A stretch of 22,722 bases of DNA. Source: an uncultured Bacteroides sp. (GTDB taxonomy: Bacteria > Bacteroidota > Bacteroidia > Bacteroidales > Bacteroidaceae). A program made the translations under genes and the position numbers. The notes under the pieces are model-generated. The model searched no databases, was not told the origin of the DNA, and was given only the letters and a program-made list of their open reading frames with translations. The stretch spans positions 1 through 22,722 of the forward strand of contig CABROZ010000026.1 in NCBI GenBank assembly GCA_902472795.1, given 5' to 3'. This document shows positions 6,740 to 15,406 of the stretch, piece by piece. The first letter of the stretch is position 1; the number at the start of each line of letters is the position of its first letter.

Positions 6740-8290
6740 ATGAGCAAGATAAACTCCAAAGTGGCCGCATTCACACTGGCCGCCATCATCGCTTCACTTC
6801 CCTCGCTCAGCCTGGGATGCTCCGACGGAAACAGCCCCGAGACAACTCCGGAGCCCCCTTCCGACGAGGAAACACTGACCACCTATCCCACGCCCGACCG
6901 CTCCACTATCCCGGCCTTTCCCGGTGCCGACGGAGCAGGCAAATACACCACCGGAGGGGCAGGCGGAACCGTTTACACCGTAACGTCACTCAAGGACGAC
7001 AGCTCGCAAGGCACCCTGCGCTGGGCCATCAACCAGAAAGGAGCCCGCACCATCGTCTTTGCCGTCAGCGGCATCATCGAGCTGCAACAGCCGCTCAAGG
7101 TGCGCAACGGCGACCTGACCATCGCCGGACAAACCGCACCGGGCGACGGCATCTGTCTGAAGAACTATACGTTCAATATACAGGCCGACAACGTCATCGT
7201 CCGCTTTATCCGCTCGCGTATGGGAGCCGACATCGTGCAAAAAGGCGACGACGCCATGAATGCCTATCAGTCGCACCGCAACATCATCATCGACCACTGT
7301 TCGCTGAGCTGGAGCACCGACGAGTGTGGCACGTTCTACGACAACAGTAACCTGACCCTGCAATGGTGCATCATCAGCGAAAGTCTGGCCAACTCCATAC
7401 ACGAGAAAGGTGCACATGGCTACGGCGGCATCTGGGGAGGACAACCCGCCTCGTTCCACCACAATCTGCTGGCCCACCACACCAACCGCACGCCCCGCCT
7501 CTGCGGCAGCCGCTACACCGGCAAGCCCGAGGAGGAGAAAGTAGAACTCTTCAACAACGTCATCTACAACTACGGTAGCGAAGGTGCCTATGCTGGAGAG
7601 GGCGGCTCGTACAACTTCCTGAACAACTACTACAAGCCGGGACCCTATACGGCCACCAAGAGCTCGTACAACCGTCTGTTCACTGCCTATGCCGACGACG
7701 GCACCAACACCAATGCCAAAGGTGTGTACGGCCACTTCTACTTCGACGGCAACTACATGGATGCCACCTGCTCCAAGCTAAGCGACAAGCAGCGCACCGC
7801 CATGGCCAAAGTCAACGCCGACAACACCGCAGGCCTCATCCTGAAAAACGATTTTGCCTCCAAGGACGACGTACTGGCTAAAAGCGCCTTCGACATAGCC
7901 GAGCACACCTCGCTGCAACCGACTGCCGAAGCCTACGAATCAGTTCTTCGCCTGGCCGGTGCCTCGCTGAAGCGCGATGCCTGCGATGCCCGCATCGTCG
8001 AAGAAGTACGCCAGGGCACCTATACCTACGAAGGTTCGAATGGTAGCACCAACGGCATGATCGACCAGCCTGCCGACGTAGGCGGATGGCCCGAATACCA
8101 ATCGGCCGATGCCCCCAAAGACAGCGACGGCGACGGCATGCCCGACGAATGGGAGAAAGCACACGGCTTGAATCCCGATGCCGCCGACGGCAGTGCCTAC
8201 AACCTGAGCCCCCGGTACACCAACCTGGAGGTCTATCTGAATGAACTGGTCAGCCACATAGCCTTGCCCGACAATACGTCCGGACAATAG
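6740..8290 (+). CDS. Polysaccharide lyase family 1 pectate lyase, lipoprotein
   Basis: A 516-residue lyase expected to cleave polygalacturonate by beta-elimination with Ca2+, leaving 4,5-unsaturated ends. The signal peptide ends in the lipobox LSLGC (Cys27), followed by a Pro/Glu/Ser/Thr-rich linker to about residue 58, consistent with surface display. The PL1 beta-helix runs from FPGADGAGKYTTGG (about residue 56) to about 300. Recognisable PL1 motifs are DHCSLSWSTDECGTFY, HEKGAHGYGGIWGG, and NRTPRLCGSR, which holds Arg250 and Arg253, candidates for the catalytic base. Near the C-terminus DSDGDGMPDEWEKAHGLNP resembles a calcium-binding thrombospondin type 3 or EF-hand-like repeat. The 104-base gap after GH28 shows no TAnnTTTG promoter, so the two are probably co-transcribed. 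Confidence 0.92.
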   Translation: MSKINSKVAAFTLAAIIASLPSLSLGCSDGNSPETTPEPPSDEETLTTYPTPDRSTIPAFPGADGAGKYTTGGAGGTVYTVTSLKDDSSQGTLRWAINQKGARTIVFAVSGIIELQQPLKVRNGDLTIAGQTAPGDGICLKNYTFNIQADNVIVRFIRSRMGADIVQKGDDAMNAYQSHRNIIIDHCSLSWSTDECGTFYDNSNLTLQWCIISESLANSIHEKGAHGYGGIWGGQPASFHHNLLAHHTNRTPRLCGSRYTGKPEEEKVELFNNVIYNYGSEGAYAGEGGSYNFLNNYYKPGPYTATKSSYNRLFTAYADDGTNTNAKGVYGHFYFDGNYMDATCSKLSDKQRTAMAKVNADNTAGLILKNDFASKDDVLAKSAFDIAEHTSLQPTAEAYESVLRLAGASLKRDACDARIVEEVRQGTYTYEGSNGSTNGMIDQPADVGGWPEYQSADAPKDSDGDGMPDEWEKAHGLNPDAADGSAYNLSPRYTNLEVYLNELVSHIALPDNTSGQ

Positions 8291-8385
8291 ACGGCAACCG
8301 TTGCAGCAAACAGACGGACAGCGGTGATTACCCCCACCGAATCCGACTGTATCCCCTCAAGAACAGCAAAAAATGGATTTATAAC
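8291..8385. other. Spacer between the PL1 gene and the susC control region
   Basis: No gene and no convincing terminator hairpin with a T-run. Only a short inverted repeat (ACGG-CAA-CCGT) follows the PL1 stop. Read-through from PL1 into susC cannot be excluded. Confidence 0.5.
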
Positions 8386-8419
8386 AAAAAGTACCAACCC
8401 AAAAAACAATTTTTGCACA
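8386..8419 (+). promoter_or_regulatory. Putative HTCS operator upstream of susC
   Basis: The proximal half-site AATTTTTGCACA (8408-8419) is nearly identical to that of GH28. The C of CAATTT (8407) is again 33 bases upstream of the -7 element at 8440. The distal half-site is weaker (AAAAAGTACCAA, 8386-8397) and 22 bp away. This is the third copy of the arrangement. Confidence 0.6.
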
Positions 8420-8439
8420 TCATGCTTTTTGCATTACTA

Positions 8440-8447
8440 TACATTTG
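8440..8447 (+). promoter_or_regulatory. Promoter -7 element of the susC operon
   Basis: TACATTTG matches TAnnTTTG. The -33 position has no TTTG; the nearest one upstream is at 24-base spacing and overlaps the putative operator. Activator dependence is therefore likely. Confidence 0.7.
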
Positions 8448-8463
8448 CAACAAAGAATTAACA

Positions 8464-8479
8464 GTGTGTTCAAACACAC
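8464..8479 (+). other. Hairpin in the susC 5' leader
   Basis: GTGTGTT-CA-AACACAC forms a perfect 7-bp inverted repeat within the transcribed leader, about 30 bases before the ATG at 8511. It has no T-run and so is not an obvious terminator. It could stabilise the mRNA or present a target for an antisense RNA; the role is unknown. Confidence 0.5.
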
Positions 8480-8510
8480 CCATAAGATTAACATTACTTA
8501 AATTATAACC

Positions 8511-11500
8511 ATGCAAGACAAGTCTAACAAGATGAAAAACATGCGCGCCGTGTTACTATCATTATTAGTAACCATGATATCGCTCAGCGTATCCGCGCAG
8601 AATGTGACCGTAACTGGTACAGTGAAAGACAAGACTGGAGAATCCGTGATCGGAGCCTCCGTAGTTGAGAAAGGGAATACCGGCAACGGTACCATCACCG
8701 ACATCGACGGTAACTACTCCCTTTCTGTTCCCTCCAACGCCACGTTGGTATTCTCGTACGTAGGAATGACGACACAGGAAGTCCACGTCAAAGGACAAAC
8801 AATCATCAACGTCACAATGAGCGACGATGCCCAGGCACTGGAAGAAGTGGTGGTCATCGGTTACGGCTCCGTAAAACGCAAAGACCTGACAGGATCAGTA
8901 GCAACCGTCAGTTCCGACGCGCTGACAGCAGTCCCCGTTGCCACTGCCACCGAAGCACTGACCGGTAAAATGGCCGGTGTGCAAATCACCACAACAGAAG
9001 GTTCGCCCGATGCCGAAATGAAGATCCGCGTACGTGGTGGCGGCTCCATTACCGGTGACAACACACCTCTGTTCATCGTTGACGGCTTTCCCGTGGAGTC
9101 CATCTCCGACATCCCCGCCTCCGACATCGAAGACATCACCGTCCTGAAGGACGCCTCCTCGACCGCCATCTACGGTTCGCGCGGTGCCAACGGTGTAATT
9201 CTGGTAACCACCAAGTCGGGTAAGGAAGGTAAAGTGAGCGTCAACTACAATGCATACTATAGCTGGAAGAAAATGGCCAAGCAACTCAACACCCTAAGCA
9301 GTGCCGACTATGCCAAATGGCAATATGAATTTGCCATGCTGAAAAGCGGAAAACCTGACCAGATCAATCCATCGGCTTATACCGACATCTTTGGTAACTA
9401 TCAGGACATCGACTTGTACCAGAACGTACCCGAAAACAACTGGCAAGACCAGGTATTCGGCCGTACGGGACATACTTTCAACCACAACCTCAGCATCAGT
9501 GGCGGTAGCGACAAGATGAAATTTACGTTCAACTATGCACATATGGACGATAAAGCCATCATGTTGGGTTCGAGTTACAAACGAGACAACCTGAGCCTGA
9601 AACTGAACTACAAACCGGTGAAGAGGGTCAGCCTTGACTTTTCAGCCCGCTACTCCGACACCCACATCAGCGGAGCCGGTGCCAACGAATCGAAGACGGA
9701 AGTTTCGACTGCCGACTCACGTATGAAGAATGTGATGGTCTTCTCGCCGTTCAATTACGCAAGCTTAAGCGAAGGATATGACCCGGACATGAATCTGACC
9801 CAACCACTGACCTCGGTTTATGATAATGACCGTCTGCAAGACCGCCGGACATTCGACTATAACGGAAGTTTCACTTGGGAAATCATTGATAACCTGAAGT
9901 TCAAGACCGAATTCGGTCTGCAATACTATACGAACGACGACAAACGCTTTTATGGTATTTCGACCTATAACGCCCGCGTAAACGGAAACAATCAGCCTAT
10001 CGTCGTCTTTACTGAAAATGGACGTGAAACGTTCCGCAACGCAAATACACTGAGCTATGACTTCAAGAAACTGATCAAAAGCGAAGACCATCATCTGAAC
10101 CTGTTGGTAGGACAAGAGCTTATCAAGGTGAAAAGCAATACCGATACAGACGAAGTGCGCTACTATCCTACGCAATTCACATCCAGCCAGGCTTTCACAT
10201 TGAGCAGCCAGGGAACAGCTTACAGCACCAACAAATTCATCAATGCCGATGATGTACTCCTCTCTTACTTCGGACGTGTCAATTATGACTATCAAAGCAA
10301 ATACCTCGTATCAGCCACGTTCCGTGCCGATGGTTCTTCCAAGTTTGCAAAAGACAACCGCTGGGGCTTCTTCCCCTCAGCAGCCGTTGCATGGCGTATC
10401 TCTTCGGAAAACTTTATGGAAAGCACACGTAGCTGGTTGGACGACCTGAAACTTCGTGTCAGCTACGGTACTGCCGGTAACAACGACATTGACAGCGATC
10501 AGATGCGTACAATCTGGTCGGCAGGAAGCGGTAGCGCTTTGGGATGGATCAACAACGTTTCCAGCTTCTGGACAACCGGTTCGTACATGTCGAACCCCGA
10601 CCTGAAATGGGAAACGACGCATACGCGTAACATCGGACTCGATTTCTCTATCTTTGGAGGACGTCTGAACGGTACGGTTGAATACTACTGGAACAGTACC
10701 AAAGACCTGCTCATCGAATTCCCGGTTTCCGGTACAGGATACAGTTATCAATGGCGCAACTTAGGTGAAACAGAAAACAAAGGTTGGGAAATCAGCCTGA
10801 ACTGGGACATTGTCAACAAGAAGAACTTCGGCTTAAGTTTCAACGGCAATATCGGCTTCAACAAGAATAAAGTCGTTTCTTTGGGCTCGTTGAACGAATA
10901 TGCGGCAGCCTCCAATTGGGCCTCTACCGAAATCGGTTCGGACTATGTAGTACGTCCGGGTTCTCCCATCGGACAGATCTACGGATACGTATGTGACGGA
11001 CGCTACGAAGTAGATGATTTCGAAGGCTACGATGCTGCAAACAATAAGTGGATTCTTAAGGAAGGCGTAGTTAACGACAGCGAAGTCATCGGTGAAAAGA
11101 TGCTCCGCCCGGGTGCACTGAAACTGAAAAACGTAGATGGAAGTGAGGACGGAAAGGTGACCGCAGCCGACCGTACCATTATTGGTGATACGAACCCTGT
11201 AGCCAGTGGAGGTTTCGGACTGAACGCCAGAGTTTATAATTTCGATATTGCAGCCAGCTTTACCTACAGCATTGGCAACGACGTATACAATGCCAACAAG
11301 ATAGAATATACCACTGCCGGAAACAACACCAGCTACCGTAACATGATTGACATCATGGCCGACGGCAAACGCTGGACTAACCTCCGTGCCGATGGTACTA
11401 TCAGTAACGACCCGGTAGAACTGGCCGAAATGAATGCGAACACCACCATGTGGTCACCATGGATGAATCAGAACGTACTGACAAGCTGGGCCATAGAAGA

Positions 11501-11747
11501 CGGATCGTTCTTACGTCTCAACACACTGACCGTAGGTTATACTTTACCGAAATCATTGACCCGCAAAGTCGGCATCAACAATCTGCGTTTCTATGCTACA
11601 GGCTATAACCTGCTCTGCATTACCGGCTACTCAGGCTTCGATCCGGAAGTATCTACCAGAACTAAAACTGCTCTGACACCGGGAGTGGATTACTCGGCAT
11701 ACCCCAAAAGCCGCCAGTTTGTAATCGGTGTAAACTTGAACTTCTAA
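8511..11747 (+). CDS. SusC-like TonB-dependent outer membrane transporter
   Basis: A 1078-residue beta-barrel that imports oligosaccharides across the outer membrane using TonB energy. The signal peptide runs through LLSLLVTMISLSVSA (to about residue 29). A carboxypeptidase-regulatory-like domain follows (VTVTGTVKDKTGESVIGASV to about residue 105). Then come a TonB-box region EEVVVIGYGSVKRKDLTGSV, a plug with the SusC-family stretch KDASSTAIYGSRGANGVILV, and the barrel, ending in the outer-membrane aromatic C-terminus FVIGVNLNF. Length is normal for the family. Alternative ATGs at codons 8 and 11 would also leave an intact signal peptide. It is first in an operon with the SusD-like gene 13 bases downstream. 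Substrate specificity is inferred from the adjacent pectin enzymes only. Its base composition is visibly lower in GC than the GH43 region. Confidence 0.96.
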   Translation: MQDKSNKMKNMRAVLLSLLVTMISLSVSAQNVTVTGTVKDKTGESVIGASVVEKGNTGNGTITDIDGNYSLSVPSNATLVFSYVGMTTQEVHVKGQTIINVTMSDDAQALEEVVVIGYGSVKRKDLTGSVATVSSDALTAVPVATATEALTGKMAGVQITTTEGSPDAEMKIRVRGGGSITGDNTPLFIVDGFPVESISDIPASDIEDITVLKDASSTAIYGSRGANGVILVTTKSGKEGKVSVNYNAYYSWKKMAKQLNTLSSADYAKWQYEFAMLKSGKPDQINPSAYTDIFGNYQDIDLYQNVPENNWQDQVFGRTGHTFNHNLSISGGSDKMKFTFNYAHMDDKAIMLGSSYKRDNLSLKLNYKPVKRVSLDFSARYSDTHISGAGANESKTEVSTADSRMKNVMVFSPFNYASLSEGYDPDMNLTQPLTSVYDNDRLQDRRTFDYNGSFTWEIIDNLKFKTEFGLQYYTNDDKRFYGISTYNARVNGNNQPIVVFTENGRETFRNANTLSYDFKKLIKSEDHHLNLLVGQELIKVKSNTDTDEVRYYPTQFTSSQAFTLSSQGTAYSTNKFINADDVLLSYFGRVNYDYQSKYLVSATFRADGSSKFAKDNRWGFFPSAAVAWRISSENFMESTRSWLDDLKLRVSYGTAGNNDIDSDQMRTIWSAGSGSALGWINNVSSFWTTGSYMSNPDLKWETTHTRNIGLDFSIFGGRLNGTVEYYWNSTKDLLIEFPVSGTGYSYQWRNLGETENKGWEISLNWDIVNKKNFGLSFNGNIGFNKNKVVSLGSLNEYAAASNWASTEIGSDYVVRPGSPIGQIYGYVCDGRYEVDDFEGYDAANNKWILKEGVVNDSEVIGEKMLRPGALKLKNVDGSEDGKVTAADRTIIGDTNPVASGGFGLNARVYNFDIAASFTYSIGNDVYNANKIEYTTAGNNTSYRNMIDIMADGKRWTNLRADGTISNDPVELAEMNANTTMWSPWMNQNVLTSWAIEDGSFLRLNTLTVGYTLPKSLTRKVGINNLRFYATGYNLLCITGYSGFDPEVSTRTKTALTPGVDYSAYPKSRQFVIGVNLNF

Positions 11748-11760
11748 ACCATCTATTGTC

Positions 11761-13638
11761 ATGAAAAATAAATTATATACTACGCTTACAACCGCATTCA
11801 TAGCCGGAGGATTCCTGCTGTCGGCCTGCGGTGATAATATTCTGGATACACAGTCACCCTCTTCTATGGATGACAAGAACATATTCTCAATCTACGACCT
11901 GGCCATCGGTACCATCAACAATATCTATACTTACTATGGCGAGCAGAACCACCGTGCACGTTATTTCTGCTACTATGGTATGAATACCGACATAGAATGG
12001 CTGAACGGTTCGGACGGAGGTGATGACAAAGCCAATATGGTCAACTACAATACGTTGCCCAATAACGGCCAATTAAACATTGCCGATGCCAAAGAGCCCT
12101 GGTCAAACATCTATTCAGGCATCGAGAAAGCAAATCTGGCCATCGAAGGCTTACAGGCATACGCCGACTTGGAAAACGACGAAGGTCTGCGCCAGCTGTA
12201 TGGCGAGGCACTGACCTTACGCGCCATTGCCTATATTGACCTGATCAATGCCTGGGGAGACGTACCGGCACGTTTCGTAGCCATTACACCTGAGACAATC
12301 AACCTGCCACGTGAAGACCGGGATGTCATCTACAAACAAATCATAGCCGATCTGCAAACCGCACAGGAATATGTAGCATGGCCCAACGAACGTAGCGATA
12401 CGCAAACAGTAGAACGTATCAACAAGGCATTCGTAAAAGGATTCCTGGCACGTGTCTGCATGCAGGCCGCAGGCTATTCGCTTCGTTCCGACGGTACAGT
12501 GCGCCAAAGCTCTGATCCAGATCTGTCAGTATCCGTACTCTACCCCATTGCCTTGCAGGCTTGTAAGGAAGTTATGGATCAGGAAGGAAAATATGTGGCA
12601 CTGAAAAACAATTTTGTAGATGTATTCAAAGGCAACTGTCAGGATGATATCGCTGCCGGCGGTGAATCGCTTTGGGAAGTGCCTTATGCAAATTCTCCTT
12701 CCGCACGCGGACGTATGGTTTACACCTACGGCACCAAACATGCAGCAATCGACCAGTTTGTAAAAGCCAAACAAGGCGGACAGGTAGGTCCTCTGCCCAA
12801 TGTATTCTTCGATTATTCCATCAAGGACAAACGCCGCGACGTAACTTGCGTTCCCTACACGTGGGTAGAAAAGAATGCCGGCTCCGGAGTAGCCGTACAA
12901 GAGCTCAGTACACTTAAAAGCTGGTATTTCGGCAAGATGCGTTACGAATGGATGACACGAGGCGCTTCCATCAGTTCCACCGATGACGGTATCAACAAAA
13001 TCTACATGCGTTATGCCGACGTGGTACTGATGCGTGCCGAACTGGAGAATGAGCTGAATGGTCCCAACGCTGCTGCTCCGTACTTGAAGCAGATACGTCA
13101 ACGTGCTTTCGACCCAGCTGATTGGGCTACCGAAGTAGAAACTTATGTCAGCAATGCCAGTGCCAGCAAACAAGCCATGTTCGATGCAATCGTCGACGAA
13201 CGTGCGTATGAATTCTGTGGCGAAATGCTGCGCAAAGCCGACCTCATCCGCTGGAACCTGCTGAAAGCCAAAATGGATGAAGCCAAAGAAAAGATGTACC
13301 GTTTACGCGAACTGCAAGGCGAATATGCCGATCTGAATCCTTACCTGTACTACAACATGGTGGACTACAGCGACGGAGCAGACGGAAAGACCTATGCCGA
13401 AACGGCTCTGCAGATATATGGTCTGAACCACGGTGAAACGGAAGAGAACCCCGAAGGCTACGAATATACCTCATCCGACTCGAAAGGCGAAGTTTCCAAA
13501 TGGATCAGTACCAGCAACCTGCCCGACGACAAAATAGAATCGCTCTATGCACGCGACCCGGACAAATATACATACTGGCCGATCTTCCAATACAACTTGG
13601 ATGCCAACCCCTTGCTTGAGAACTATTCATGGTATTAA
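11761..13638 (+). CDS. SusD-like glycan-binding lipoprotein
   Basis: A 625-residue surface lipoprotein that caps the SusC barrel and captures glycan. The signal peptide ends in the lipobox LLSAC with Cys23, followed by GDNILDTQSPSSM, the usual start of a mature RagB/SusD protein. The central part contains the helical TPR-like scaffold with TLRAIAYIDLINAWGDVP, a highly characteristic SusD block. The C-terminal part contains IVDERAYEFCGEMLRKADLI and IRWNLLKAK, the typical family region around E(R/Y)xxEF. It starts 13 bases after susC and precedes the DUF5123-type lipoprotein gene by 29 bases, so the three form one operon. Which sugar it binds cannot be read from sequence; pectin fragments are inferred from context. 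Confidence 0.95.
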   Translation: MKNKLYTTLTTAFIAGGFLLSACGDNILDTQSPSSMDDKNIFSIYDLAIGTINNIYTYYGEQNHRARYFCYYGMNTDIEWLNGSDGGDDKANMVNYNTLPNNGQLNIADAKEPWSNIYSGIEKANLAIEGLQAYADLENDEGLRQLYGEALTLRAIAYIDLINAWGDVPARFVAITPETINLPREDRDVIYKQIIADLQTAQEYVAWPNERSDTQTVERINKAFVKGFLARVCMQAAGYSLRSDGTVRQSSDPDLSVSVLYPIALQACKEVMDQEGKYVALKNNFVDVFKGNCQDDIAAGGESLWEVPYANSPSARGRMVYTYGTKHAAIDQFVKAKQGGQVGPLPNVFFDYSIKDKRRDVTCVPYTWVEKNAGSGVAVQELSTLKSWYFGKMRYEWMTRGASISSTDDGINKIYMRYADVVLMRAELENELNGPNAAAPYLKQIRQRAFDPADWATEVETYVSNASASKQAMFDAIVDERAYEFCGEMLRKADLIRWNLLKAKMDEAKEKMYRLRELQGEYADLNPYLYYNMVDYSDGADGKTYAETALQIYGLNHGETEENPEGYEYTSSDSKGEVSKWISTSNLPDDKIESLYARDPDKYTYWPIFQYNLDANPLLENYSWY

Positions 13639-13667
13639 ATAAACGGACTAATAAACAATAAACTACA

Positions 13668-15242
13668 ATGAAAAGAAATATAATATACACCGCCTTCATG
13701 ATAAGCTTACTGACCATGGGCGGTACACTGATAACGTCTTGCGAAGACATCGACCCGGTGCAGGAACTGAACCTGAGCCGCGTTCTGTCACCCACTGACC
13801 TGAGTGTACGTATTCGCAATCAAGTGAACATCGAAGCCAGTTGGGGCGTAGTGGATGACCGTACTCAAAGCTATACGTTGGAACTGTATGAGGGAACTAC
13901 AGCCGAAGGTACTCCCGTCGTACAACAAAGCGGAATTACAAGCACTTCGTACACCATCAGTTCGGGAACAATGGGCGAAACTACCTACCTGCTGCGTGTA
14001 AAAGCAGTGGCCGAAGGCGTAGAAGACTCGAAATGGGCCGAACTTACGACCACCACACTGGCCGAACAGATCTTCAATAGCGTAGCTTCTGCCGACATTG
14101 CCGCATTGTCTGTCACACTGCGCTGGCCGGCCGGAGAGGCTGCCGACCTTATCACACTGACACCTGCCGAGGGTTCTACAGCACCGGTTGTGACCTACAA
14201 CGTCACTGCCGAAGACGTAGCCAACGGATATGCCGTCATCGAAGGACTGACAGAACAGACTGAATACACCGCTGTAATGACCCTGAACGGTCGCACACGT
14301 GGCACCGTTACCTTCAAGACAGCCATTGATACCGGCGACATGACTCAAATCGCTGCCGACGCCGACTTGGCCGCAGCCTTGGATGCAGCCGAAGAGGGAG
14401 AAAGCTTTGTCCTGATGGGAACAAACTACGAATTAGGTAGTTATGCCGTTACCAAGTCGTTCTCGCTGACATCACTCGACCCCAATAGCCCGGCTATCGT
14501 ACACGGACGCTTTACAGTAAGCGCACCGGTAAGCTCAATAACCCTTGCCAACATCGTATTCGACGGCCAAGGCGATACGGACAACATCCTGGAACTGAAA
14601 GATGCAGCAGCCAACCTGGGAACACTGACCATCGAAGGATGCGAAATACGGAACATGGGTAAACACATCATGTACAACAATGCGAAAGGTACATTTGGCG
14701 ACATTGTCATCAATAACTGTATCATCGACGGCATCGATGACGGAGGTGGCGACGGATTCGACATTCGCGGAGGCTCATTACAATCGCTCACTGTCACCAA
14801 TACCACCATCAGCAACGGAGTCAGAACCCTGCTGCGTTGCCAGGTAGCCAACACGGTAAATGTCACCTTCCAGAACTGTACATTCTACAACATCTGTACG
14901 TTGGACAACTCGAACAACAGCGGACTCTTCCAAATGGACAAAACCAACGACAGCAGTCTGCTCACCGTTAAGAGCTGCCTTGTATATGGTGTAGGAACAG
15001 AGAACCCAAGTGCCGGAGAATCGGGAACATGGGCCAGAAGTTCCAAGTTCAAAGCCAGTGCCGAATACAGCAACAACTATTACTACAACTGTCCCAACCT
15101 GTGGGCAAGTCTTTACAAAGACGACCATTCAGCCGTAGCCACCGAAGCCGATCCGGCATTTGCAGATGCCGCCAACGGCGACTTCACCCTGACCAACGAA
15201 GACCTCATCTACAATCAGGTAGGCGACCCGCGCTGGTACTAA
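13668..15242 (+). CDS. DUF4957/DUF5123-type surface lipoprotein, putative glycan-binding protein
   Basis: A 524-residue lipoprotein encoded right after susD, the place where surface glycan-binding proteins (SusE/F-like) are usually found. The signal peptide ends at the lipobox LITSC (Cys25), followed by acidic residues EDIDP. Residues about 39-130 look like a fibronectin type III domain (SPTDLSVRIRNQVNIEASW through YLLRVKAVAEG), and a second FN3-like unit runs to about 225. From about 240 the chain shows repeated short strands with asparagine and cysteine turns (LTIEGCEIRNMG, DIVINNCIIDGIDDGG, VNVTFQNCTFYN), a right-handed beta-helix as in pectate lyases. The end GDPRWY is typical of DUF4957/DUF5123 proteins. 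I see no clear PL or GH catalytic motif, so binding is more likely than catalysis, but a weak lyase cannot be excluded. Confidence 0.8.
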   Translation: MKRNIIYTAFMISLLTMGGTLITSCEDIDPVQELNLSRVLSPTDLSVRIRNQVNIEASWGVVDDRTQSYTLELYEGTTAEGTPVVQQSGITSTSYTISSGTMGETTYLLRVKAVAEGVEDSKWAELTTTTLAEQIFNSVASADIAALSVTLRWPAGEAADLITLTPAEGSTAPVVTYNVTAEDVANGYAVIEGLTEQTEYTAVMTLNGRTRGTVTFKTAIDTGDMTQIAADADLAAALDAAEEGESFVLMGTNYELGSYAVTKSFSLTSLDPNSPAIVHGRFTVSAPVSSITLANIVFDGQGDTDNILELKDAAANLGTLTIEGCEIRNMGKHIMYNNAKGTFGDIVINNCIIDGIDDGGGDGFDIRGGSLQSLTVTNTTISNGVRTLLRCQVANTVNVTFQNCTFYNICTLDNSNNSGLFQMDKTNDSSLLTVKSCLVYGVGTENPSAGESGTWARSSKFKASAEYSNNYYYNCPNLWASLYKDDHSAVATEADPAFADAANGDFTLTNEDLIYNQVGDPRWY

Positions 15243-15287
15243 TGAAAACTTGTTAGGCTTCTATAGCATATAGATTCCGGTTGACGA

Positions 15288-15325
15288 AAGGGGAGTACAT
15301 CGCTTGATGTACTCCCCTTATTTTT
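15288..15325 (+). terminator. Intrinsic terminator of the susC-susD operon
   Basis: AAGGGGAGTACATC (15288-15301) and GATGTACTCCCCTT (15306-15319) form a perfect 14-bp stem with a four-base loop GCTT, followed by ATTTTT. It lies 45 bases after the stop of the DUF5123-type gene and should end the operon. On the opposite strand the stem is followed by only a short T-run (TTTCG), so activity for the regulator transcript is possible but weaker. Confidence 0.93.
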
Positions 15326-15406
15326 GGAGCAAACACAAAGCATACGAACGGACAACAGCCGATGTGCGGCAGAAAAAGGCAGGCAGTCCGATCACTGTTC
15401 CCAAGC

